In this document: in pieces, positions 15,004 to 21,702 of the stretch | Layout: every line of letters begins with the position of its first letter | Numbering within the stretch: the first letter of the stretch is position 1 | Origin: an uncultured Prevotella sp. | GTDB taxonomy: Bacteria; Bacteroidota; Bacteroidia; Bacteroidales; Bacteroidaceae | Direction of reading: 5' to 3' | DNA length: 23,827 nucleotides | Assembly: GCA_900548195.1 (NCBI GenBank) | Contig: URJQ01000033.1 | Coordinates: 1 to 23,827 of the forward strand | Notes under the pieces: generated by a model | Told to the model about the DNA's origin: nothing | The model's database searches: none | What the model saw: the letters and a program-made list of their open reading frames with translations, nothing else | Program-made: the position numbers and the translations under genes

Positions 15004-16779
15004 ATGAAAATTATATTCTCCCTTGCACTCACCGTGCTATTTTCCTTATTCAGTTTTTCCAGTCTCCATGCTCAAGGTTGGCCAGAGAAATATAATGGTG
15101 TCATGATACAAGGATTCTATTGGGATTCTTATCAAGATACACAGTGGAATAACCTCGAATCGCAAGCCGACGAACTGGCAGAATACTTCAATCTCATCTG
15201 GATTCCTCAGAGCGGATATTGCAACACGTTGACATCCAATATGGGTTACTGCGACATCTGGTGGCTCGATCATAAGAGCGCCTTCGGCACAGAGGCTCAG
15301 CTCCGCTCCATGATTAAGACTTTCAAGGCTAAAGGTCTCGGAACCATCGCTGACGTAGTAATCAATCACAAGAGCGGTAACAAGTCTTGGACTGACTTCC
15401 CTGACGAGAAAGTAGTGGGACAGAACACTGGCAAGACCTACACCATCACCTGGGGAGGAAACTGCGCGCCATATATCTGTAAGACAGACGAATGCGTCAA
15501 GTCAGGATATAAGGCTACTGGCGTTGCCGATAGCGGTGATGACTTCGATGGTTCTCGCGACCTCGACCATTCTAACCTCACCGTTCAGAATAACATCAAG
15601 GTCTATCTCGATTTCCTTCTCAACGAACTTGGCTACACTGGTTTCCGCTATGATATGGTGAAAGGCTACGCTCCTAAATACACTTCCATCTATAACACCT
15701 CTGCTAAGCCTCACTTCTCCGTGGGAGAATGCTGGGATGGATATGCGAGAGTGACCAGTTGGATAAACGGCACTAAGGACGCTTCTGGCAAGATACAGTC
15801 TGCTGCCTTCGACTTCCCTTTCCGTGACATTCTGAAAACTGCCATTGAAAGCTCAAACTGGGCAAAGCTCAATGAGAGCATGCTCGCTACAAGCACTCAA
15901 TATCAGCGTTATGCCGTCACTTTCGTGGATAATCATGACACTGGAAGTTCTGGTAAAGACGGTGCAAATCCTCTGTATAAAGATGTGGAAGCTGCCAATG
16001 CCTACATGCTTGCCATGCCTGGCACGCCTTGCGTATTCCTCACCCACTGGAAGAGTTACAAGACTACTATCAAGAAACTCATCCTTCTCCGTCGCCTCCT
16101 CGGCATCCATAATCAGAGCACCATCGTAAGCAAAGGTGTCTCAGGCAATGGATACGTGGTGAAAGTGCGTGGCGATAAGGGCGATGCGCTGGTGGCTATA
16201 GGCTCTAATCCTACAATCCGTTCCAATGGCATGAAGCTCGCTTTGGAGGGCACAGACTTCAAATACTACGTTTCCAGCAGCATAGACATCAGCAGTCTTG
16301 ATGATGTCAAGGAGGAAATCCAGAACGTGACATTCCCTTCATTCTGCAAAGTGGAGCCTGGCGAGACGTGCGCTTTCTTCGAAGCTCCAGCCTCCTGGAC
16401 CAAGAACCCTAAGTGCTGGTGCTGGAACAGCTCCGCAAACTTCACCGGAGGAAAATGGCCTGGTCAGACCTGCACATACATAGGTCAGGCAGACAACGGC
16501 AACAAGGTGTATAAATGGACTTACACTGGCTCTGAAACCTCAACCCCTACTTTCATCATCTTCAATAATGATGAAAAGCCACAGACTGCTGACTTCAAGT
16601 TCGTCAACGGTGGTTACTACACATCTACCAGCAATATCGGCATAGTGACAGGCATCAATGACGTCAAGGCAGACGACCATTCACGCGCCAATGCCACTTA
16701 CAACCTTCACGGTATGCGAGTAGGCAATGGCTACAAAGGCATCGTCATCCGCAACGGCAAGAAATTTGTAAATAAGTAA
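15004..16779 (+). CDS. GH13 alpha-amylase with C-terminal CBM26 and sorting-like tail
   Basis: The 591-residue protein has a signal peptide ending near LHAQ24. The GH13 barrel shows DVVINH (117-122), GFRYDMVKGY with nucleophile D217, VGECW with acid/base E242, and FVDNHD with D312. The short plant-like form (IWIPQS, GYCDIWWLDH) is visible. Residues about 464-540 form a CBM26-type starch-binding module (CWCWNSSANFTGGKWPG, IIFNNDEKPQTADFKFVNGG, YYT). The last 30 residues (ATYNLHGMRVGNGYKGIVIR then NGKKFVNK) form a tail like that of the GH53 enzyme. I chose ATG 15004 because it begins directly with the signal peptide; the in-frame TTG at 14971 lies inside the promoter box. It cuts internal alpha-1,4 bonds of starch outside the cytoplasm and is the first gene of a four-enzyme run. 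Confidence 0.94.
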   Translation: MKIIFSLALTVLFSLFSFSSLHAQGWPEKYNGVMIQGFYWDSYQDTQWNNLESQADELAEYFNLIWIPQSGYCNTLTSNMGYCDIWWLDHKSAFGTEAQLRSMIKTFKAKGLGTIADVVINHKSGNKSWTDFPDEKVVGQNTGKTYTITWGGNCAPYICKTDECVKSGYKATGVADSGDDFDGSRDLDHSNLTVQNNIKVYLDFLLNELGYTGFRYDMVKGYAPKYTSIYNTSAKPHFSVGECWDGYARVTSWINGTKDASGKIQSAAFDFPFRDILKTAIESSNWAKLNESMLATSTQYQRYAVTFVDNHDTGSSGKDGANPLYKDVEAANAYMLAMPGTPCVFLTHWKSYKTTIKKLILLRRLLGIHNQSTIVSKGVSGNGYVVKVRGDKGDALVAIGSNPTIRSNGMKLALEGTDFKYYVSSSIDISSLDDVKEEIQNVTFPSFCKVEPGETCAFFEAPASWTKNPKCWCWNSSANFTGGKWPGQTCTYIGQADNGNKVYKWTYTGSETSTPTFIIFNNDEKPQTADFKFVNGGYYTSTSNIGIVTGINDVKADDHSRANATYNLHGMRVGNGYKGIVIRNGKKFVNK

Positions 16780-16780
16780 A

Positions 16781-16809
16781 GCCACAGTGTCGGGCGCGTT
16801 ACCGCCCGA
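16781..16809 (+). promoter_or_regulatory. CGTTAC-loop hairpin, copy 2 (before GH77)
   Basis: The flank GCCACAGTGT is followed by a perfect stem CGGGCG (16791-16796) / CGCCCG (16803-16808) around the CGTTAC loop, extended by a T-A pair (16790/16809). It starts one base after the amylase stop codon and ends 43 bp before the GH77 ATG. Confidence 0.7.
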
Positions 16810-16852
16810 TAACCGAATCCACGAACCCAAACCCAAAAACAACAAAAAAGCA

Positions 16853-19240
16853 ATGGACTACTTCTACAGCTCAGCATTCACAGAATGCATACACCGCCAT
16901 GAGATTCAGACTCTGCCAAAAGTAAAGGCAGACGAGACGCTTACATTGAAAATAAAAGCCCCACAACTCCGCCCCAACCAGTACCTTGCCCTCTGTGGCA
17001 ACGTCAGCGAACTGGGACTATGGCAGGAGCGCAAGGCTCTGAAACTATATTATACTGGTGATAATGAGTGGACAGCTCTCCTCAATATCAGAATGATAGC
17101 AGGCTTCACCATAGAGATGAAGTTTCTCGTATATGATGAAGACCCTAACGTACCGGTAATTTGGGAAGCAAGAATGAACCGCACTTTCCAAATTCCTATG
17201 TCTGCTAATGACATCAAGCAACCTGTCTATCTGGAGGATGCCCACTTCCCTATCCCTGCCGACCGCCTTGCAGGCACCGCAGTACCAGTATTCTCACTCC
17301 GCTCTGAGGGCAGTTTCGGAGTGGGAGACTTCGGCGATCTGAAGAAGATGGTAGATTGGGTAGCGCTCACAGGTCAGCGCATTCTGCAGGTGCTGCCTAT
17401 CAATGACACCACCATCACTCACACTTGGACCGACTCTTACCCTTATTCCTCTATCAGTATCTTCGCCCTGCATCCGCAATATGCTGACCTTCGTCAGCTT
17501 CCTGCTATCAAGGACGCTAAGAAAAAGGCTGAGTTTGAAGCCCTTAGAGAGGAACTCAACGCTCTGCCACAGATAGATTATGAGCGCGTAAACAATGCCA
17601 AGACTGAGTATCTCCACATCATCTTCGAGCAGGAAGGACACGATATGCTCGCTTCCAACCACTTCAAGAACTGGTTTAAGGAAGAGGAAAAGTGGCTCGT
17701 GCCTTACGCTCAATACTGCGTATTCCGCGATCAATACGGCACTGCCGACTATTCTCGCTGGCCAGACCACAACCTATGGAATGAAGCCGACCGCCATTCT
17801 CTCTCCGATCATCGTACTAAGGAGTATGCTCTGGTGGCATTCTATTATTTCGTGCAGTATGTTCTTGCTCAACAGATGATTGGAGCCCACGAGTATGCAC
17901 GCCAGCATAAAGTGGTGCTCAAGGGCGATATTCCTATCGGAGTAAACAGATATGGATGCGATGTATGGATGGAACCACGCTATTTCAACCTTAACGGACA
18001 GGCTGGAGCACCACCTGACAACTTTTCTGTCAACGGTCAAAACTGGGGGTTCCCTACCTACAACTGGGATGAGATGCTGAAAGATGGTTGCCAATGGTGG
18101 GTACACCGATTCTCCAATATGGCTAAGTATTTCGATGCTTACCGCATCGACCACGTACTCGGATTCTTCCGTATATGGGAGATTCCTGTGCATAGCGTCC
18201 ACGGATTGCTCGGTCAGTTCTTTCCTTCCCTCGGCATGACTCGTCAGGAAGTGGAGCAGTATGGACTGCGTTGGCAGGAGGATTTCTTCCTCAATCCTTT
18301 CATCACAGACTGGGTGCTCGACCGTTACTTCGGCCAAAAGGCACAGTATGTCAAGGATAATTTCCTCACCCATTGGCATGATGACATGTATCTCATGCGC
18401 GAAGGCTTCAAGACTCAGCGTGAAGTGGAGGCTTATTTCAATGCGAAAGGCACGCTATCAGAGGACGACATCAATATGCGTGATACCCTCTACTCTCTGA
18501 TTAGCAACGTATTGTTCCTGCGCGACCATCGTAATCCAGACCTCGTTCACCCTCGTATCTCAGCTCAGCTCGACCCTTGCTACGAGACATTGTGGGATCA
18601 TGACAAGGCTGCATTCAATGCCCTGTATAATGATTACTTCTATCGTCGCAACAATCAGTTCTGGTATGAGGAAGCAATGAAGAAACTCCCACGCCTCGTT
18701 GACGCCACAAAGATGCTCGTATGTGCAGAAGACCTCGGCATGGTGCCTGACTGCGTAGCATGGGTGATGAACCAACTCCACATTCTCTCACTTGAGATAC
18801 AGTCCATGCCTAAAGATCCTAAGGTGACATTCGGCGTGCTCAATAATAATCCATTCCTCTCTGTCTGCACCATTTCCAGCCATGATACCGCCACTCTCCG
18901 TATGTGGTGGGATGAAGATTGGGATCGCACTCAGCAGTATTGGAACATCTCTCTCGGTCGTTACGGTGCTGCGCCACATCCTCTCAGCGGCGATGTTGCA
19001 ACCGACATTGTGCGCAATCACCTCTATTGTCCATCCATGCTCTGCATCCTCACCCTTCAGGATTGGCTCGCCACAGACGAGAATATCCGCCTCGCAGACG
19101 CAAGTAAGGAGCGCATCAATATCCCAGCAAATCCAAAGCACTATTGGCGTTACCGTATGCACATCACCCTGGAGCAGCTCATCAAGCAGACGGATTTCAA
19201 CAATTCCATCCGCAACATGATCTCCCAGAGCAGACCATAA
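16853..19240 (+). CDS. malQ: GH77 4-alpha-glucanotransferase (amylomaltase), one CBM20
   Basis: The 795-residue protein has no signal peptide and is presumably cytoplasmic. Residues about 28-125 form a CBM20-type module (LTLKIKAPQLRPNQYLALCG, ELGLWQERKALKL). The GH77 domain starts at AVPVFSLRSEGSFGVGDFGD (143-162) and has LPINDTT (181-187), YRIDHVLGFFRIWEIP with nucleophile D433, CAEDLGMVP with acid/base E626, and SSHDTATLRMWW with D678. The roughly 190-residue gap between D433 and E626 marks the long, DPE2-like form. As I recall, many Bacteroidetes homologues carry two N-terminal CBM20 modules; this protein begins at what would be the linker (MDYFYSSAFTECIHRH), so the first seems missing. 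Start ATG 16853 is preferred over an in-frame GTG at 16787 that reads through the hairpin. It transfers glucan chains between malto-oligosaccharides, releasing glucose. Confidence 0.94.
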   Translation: MDYFYSSAFTECIHRHEIQTLPKVKADETLTLKIKAPQLRPNQYLALCGNVSELGLWQERKALKLYYTGDNEWTALLNIRMIAGFTIEMKFLVYDEDPNVPVIWEARMNRTFQIPMSANDIKQPVYLEDAHFPIPADRLAGTAVPVFSLRSEGSFGVGDFGDLKKMVDWVALTGQRILQVLPINDTTITHTWTDSYPYSSISIFALHPQYADLRQLPAIKDAKKKAEFEALREELNALPQIDYERVNNAKTEYLHIIFEQEGHDMLASNHFKNWFKEEEKWLVPYAQYCVFRDQYGTADYSRWPDHNLWNEADRHSLSDHRTKEYALVAFYYFVQYVLAQQMIGAHEYARQHKVVLKGDIPIGVNRYGCDVWMEPRYFNLNGQAGAPPDNFSVNGQNWGFPTYNWDEMLKDGCQWWVHRFSNMAKYFDAYRIDHVLGFFRIWEIPVHSVHGLLGQFFPSLGMTRQEVEQYGLRWQEDFFLNPFITDWVLDRYFGQKAQYVKDNFLTHWHDDMYLMREGFKTQREVEAYFNAKGTLSEDDINMRDTLYSLISNVLFLRDHRNPDLVHPRISAQLDPCYETLWDHDKAAFNALYNDYFYRRNNQFWYEEAMKKLPRLVDATKMLVCAEDLGMVPDCVAWVMNQLHILSLEIQSMPKDPKVTFGVLNNNPFLSVCTISSHDTATLRMWWDEDWDRTQQYWNISLGRYGAAPHPLSGDVATDIVRNHLYCPSMLCILTLQDWLATDENIRLADASKERINIPANPKHYWRYRMHITLEQLIKQTDFNNSIRNMISQSRP

Positions 19241-19304
19241 AGCAACAATCCGCCACTGTGTCGCCCCCATCACAATGGAATCCCGACAAGAAGGCGCCAC
19301 TGTG

Positions 19305-19324
19305 TCGCCCGCGTTACCGGGCGA
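19305..19324 (+). promoter_or_regulatory. CGTTAC-loop hairpin, copy 3 (before GH97)
   Basis: Perfect stem CGCCCG (19306-19311) / CGGGCG (19318-19323) around CGTTAC, plus a closing T-A pair (19305/19324). It is preceded by GCCACTGTG. Confidence 0.7.
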
Positions 19325-19348
19325 TTGCAAGAAGAAAGAGCCACTTTG

Positions 19349-19368
19349 TCGCCCGCGTTACCGGGCGA
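19349..19368 (+). promoter_or_regulatory. CGTTAC-loop hairpin, copy 4 (before GH97)
   Basis: Same stem and loop as copy 3 (CGCCCG 19350-19355, CGGGCG 19362-19367, T-A pair 19349/19368), with flank GCCACTTTG. It ends 29 bp before ATG 19398. Confidence 0.7.
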
Positions 19369-19397
19369 TTTCCCCCACCCCATAACAAGAAAGATAA

Positions 19398-21545
19398 ATG
19401 AAAACAAGAACAATCCTATCAGCAATAGCGGCAATAGTAATGACATTATCAGCCAATGCCGAAGAAATCGTAAAGAGCCCAGACGGCAAAGTCCAGGTCA
19501 CTTTCGACGTAGTAGCCGGAAGACCCACCTACTCCATCGCCTATGGCTCGCAAAGCGTAATCAAGCCATCCCACCTCGGACTGCAATTAGCCAAGGGAGG
19601 CGAGGATCTGATGGACGGTTTCACCCAGACAGAGGCCATCTGCACATCATTCGATGAGACATGGACACCGGTATGGGGCGAAGAAAGCAGCATCCGAAAT
19701 CATTACAATGAGCTTGCCGTAACCCTCGACCAGAAGAAGACCGACAGACATATCATCCTGCGATTCCGCGTCTATGACGACGGTGTAGGCTTCCGATATG
19801 AGTTCCCACGCCAGAAGAATCTCGTCTATTTCACTCTCCGCGAAGAGAAAACTGAGTTTGCAATGGCTGGAGACAATATGGCATGGTGGATTCCAGGCGA
19901 CTTCGACACGCAGGAATACTCATTCACCAAGTCTCGTCTGTCTGAGATACGCTCACTCATGCCGGGTGTAGTAAAGGCGCATAGCGACAACTCTTCATGG
20001 AAGACATTCTCCGACACTGGCGTGCAGACCTGCCTCCAGATGAAGACACCAGGCGGGCTCTACGTCGCTCTGCATGAGGCTGCCCTCGTGGATTACTCTT
20101 GCATGAGCCTTGATCTCGACGACAAGACCATGACTTTCACCACATTCCTCACCCCTGACGCTGAGGGATATAAGGGCTATCTTCAGGCTCCTTGCCAGTC
20201 ACCTTGGCGCACTGTGCGCATCAGCACTACGGCGACAGGTCAGCTTGCCTCTCGTCTTACCCTCAATCTCAATGAGCCTTGCAAACTGGAAGATACCTCA
20301 TGGATTAAGCCTGTCAAATATTGTGGCGTATGGTGGAACATGATCATCGGAAAGAATACATGGGCTTACACAGACGACCTGCCGAGCGTAAACCTCGAAC
20401 TCGACAATTACAACAACGTGAAGCCTAACGGTAAGCATGGTGCCACCAACGAGGAAGTGCGCAAATACATCGACTTCGCTGCAGCAAACGGACTCGACCA
20501 GGTGCTTGTGGAAGGATGGAACATAGGATGGGAAGACTGGTTTGGCAAGCAGAAAGACTATGTCTTCGACTTCGTCACTCCTTATCCTGACTTCGACATC
20601 AAGGCTCTCAATGACTATGCACACTCCAAAGGCGTTAAACTCATGATGCACCATGAGACATCTGCTTCGGTGCGCAACTACGAACGCCACATGGATGCAG
20701 CCTATCAACTGATGAATAAGTATGGCTACAACTCCGTTAAGTCAGGCTATGTCGGCAATATCGTGCCACGAGGTGAGCACCATTACGGACAATATCTCGT
20801 CAATCACTACCTCTATGCAGTGAAAAAGGCGGCTGATTACCATATTATGGTCAACGGACATGAGGCTGTTCGCCCTACTGGACTTTGCCGTACATACCCT
20901 AATCTCATAGGTAATGAGAGCGCGAAAGGCACAGAATACGAGGCTTTCGGAGGCTCTTATCCTGCTCATACCACAATTCTTCCATTCACACGTCTTAATG
21001 GCGGACCTATGGATTACACTCCAGGTATCTTCGAAACCGACTTCTCCACATGGAGTGACAACAAGAATAAGCTCAACACTACGCTCGCTGCACAGCTTGC
21101 TCTCTACGTCACCATGTACTCACCTCTCCAGATGGCGGCTGATACTCCTGATAATTATGCCAAATTCATGGACGCATTCCAGTTTATCAAGGACGTGGCT
21201 GTAGATTGGGACAAGTCTGTCTATCTCGAAGCAGAGCCGGGAGAATACATCACTGTGGCCCGCAAGGCAAAGGGAACAGACAACTGGTTCCTCGGATGCA
21301 AGGCAAATGAGGATGGACATACAAGCACATTGCGCCTCGATTTCCTCGATAAAGGCAAGACCTACGAGGCTATCATCTATGCCGATGCAAAGGATGCTTC
21401 CTACGACAAGAACCCTAAGGCATACACCATCACAAAGAAGAAGGTGAAGGCAGGACAGAAACTCACGCTCACTGCCGCCCCTGGTGGTGGCTACGCTATC
21501 AGTTTTATGCCTGTAGCCAAAGCAGCAAAGGGCAGCAAGAAATAA
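19398..21545 (+). CDS. susB: GH97 alpha-glucosidase (SusB-like), periplasmic
   Basis: The 715-residue protein has a signal peptide ending near SANA-E22. A GH97 N-terminal beta-sandwich (about 23-300) contains SPDGKVQVTFDV, YDDGVGFRYEF and WWIPGDFDTQEY. The catalytic barrel follows (KYCGVWWNMIIGKNTWAYTD, LVEGWNIGWEDW). With Bacteroides SusB numbering recalled from the literature, the two base glutamates and the acid glutamate (E439, E508, E532) map with a constant offset of 19 to E420 (MMHHETSAS), E489 (NGHEAVRPTG) and E513 (KGTEYEAFGG); calcium ligand E526 maps to E507. This is the inverting type. It releases glucose from non-reducing ends of malto-oligosaccharides, mainly in the periplasm. 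No lipobox is present. It lies 157 bp after GH77 and 157 bp before the pullulanase, with hairpin repeats in both gaps. Confidence 0.95.
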   Translation: MKTRTILSAIAAIVMTLSANAEEIVKSPDGKVQVTFDVVAGRPTYSIAYGSQSVIKPSHLGLQLAKGGEDLMDGFTQTEAICTSFDETWTPVWGEESSIRNHYNELAVTLDQKKTDRHIILRFRVYDDGVGFRYEFPRQKNLVYFTLREEKTEFAMAGDNMAWWIPGDFDTQEYSFTKSRLSEIRSLMPGVVKAHSDNSSWKTFSDTGVQTCLQMKTPGGLYVALHEAALVDYSCMSLDLDDKTMTFTTFLTPDAEGYKGYLQAPCQSPWRTVRISTTATGQLASRLTLNLNEPCKLEDTSWIKPVKYCGVWWNMIIGKNTWAYTDDLPSVNLELDNYNNVKPNGKHGATNEEVRKYIDFAAANGLDQVLVEGWNIGWEDWFGKQKDYVFDFVTPYPDFDIKALNDYAHSKGVKLMMHHETSASVRNYERHMDAAYQLMNKYGYNSVKSGYVGNIVPRGEHHYGQYLVNHYLYAVKKAADYHIMVNGHEAVRPTGLCRTYPNLIGNESAKGTEYEAFGGSYPAHTTILPFTRLNGGPMDYTPGIFETDFSTWSDNKNKLNTTLAAQLALYVTMYSPLQMAADTPDNYAKFMDAFQFIKDVAVDWDKSVYLEAEPGEYITVARKAKGTDNWFLGCKANEDGHTSTLRLDFLDKGKTYEAIIYADAKDASYDKNPKAYTITKKKVKAGQKLTLTAAPGGGYAISFMPVAKAAKGSKK

Positions 21546-21571
21546 GAACCCAGTTCTGTAATCACTCCATA

Positions 21572-21659
21572 TAGCCGCCACAGCGTAGCCGAATAGCCAT
21601 CAGAACGTCGCCAAGTAGCCATCACAGCGTCGCCAAGTAGCCGCCACTGTGTCCGCCGC
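21572..21659. repeat. 22-nt tandem units merging into a CGTTAC hairpin
   Basis: Four units start with TAGCC at 21572, 21594, 21616 and 21638, exactly 22 nt apart. Units 2 and 3 differ at two positions. Unit 4 (TAGCCGCCACTGTGTCCG...) is the 5' flank of hairpin copy 5, and units 1-3 carry related CACAGCGT or GAACGT words in the same place. The array therefore looks like tandem duplication of the hairpin's 5' arm. Confidence 0.75.
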
Positions 21660-21671
21660 GTTACCGGCGGA
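21643..21671 (+). promoter_or_regulatory. CGTTAC-loop hairpin, copy 5 (before pullulanase)
   Basis: The flank GCCACTGTG precedes a perfect stem CCGCCG (21653-21658) / CGGCGG (21665-21670) around CGTTAC, with a T-A closing pair (21652/21671). The stem sequence differs from copies 2-4 while pairing is kept. It ends 31 bp before ATG 21703. Confidence 0.7.
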
Positions 21672-21702
21672 TATAAAGCCTATAAAAACCAACACCCCAA
21701 GA

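Larger units (their letters stand above)
19252..19383. repeat. Three direct repeats of 44 bp before GH97
   Basis: GCCACTGTGTCG or its variant GCCACTTTGTCG starts at 19252, 19296 and 19340, exactly 44 bp (2 x 22) apart. Copies 2 and 3 contain the full CGTTAC-loop hairpin. Copy 1 has lost that loop and stem but can form a small CCAT/ATGG hairpin instead. The repeats fill most of the 157-bp GH77-GH97 gap. Confidence 0.75.

Noticed and set aside
16787..16852. Upstream in-frame GTG start for the GH77 gene
   Set aside because: It would translate the CGTTAC hairpin (MSGALPPD...). The natural family start is near the ATG at 16853, and the frame through other hairpin copies is not conserved.
19252..19383. 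Possible mini-CRISPR (22-nt conserved plus 22-nt variable units)
   Set aside because: Only three units; the variable halves share the right hairpin arm, copies are diverged, and no cas gene is present.
21649..21702. Upstream in-frame GTG start for the pullulanase
   Set aside because: It also reads through a hairpin copy and would place 18 residues before the signal peptide; ATG 21703 starts the signal peptide directly.
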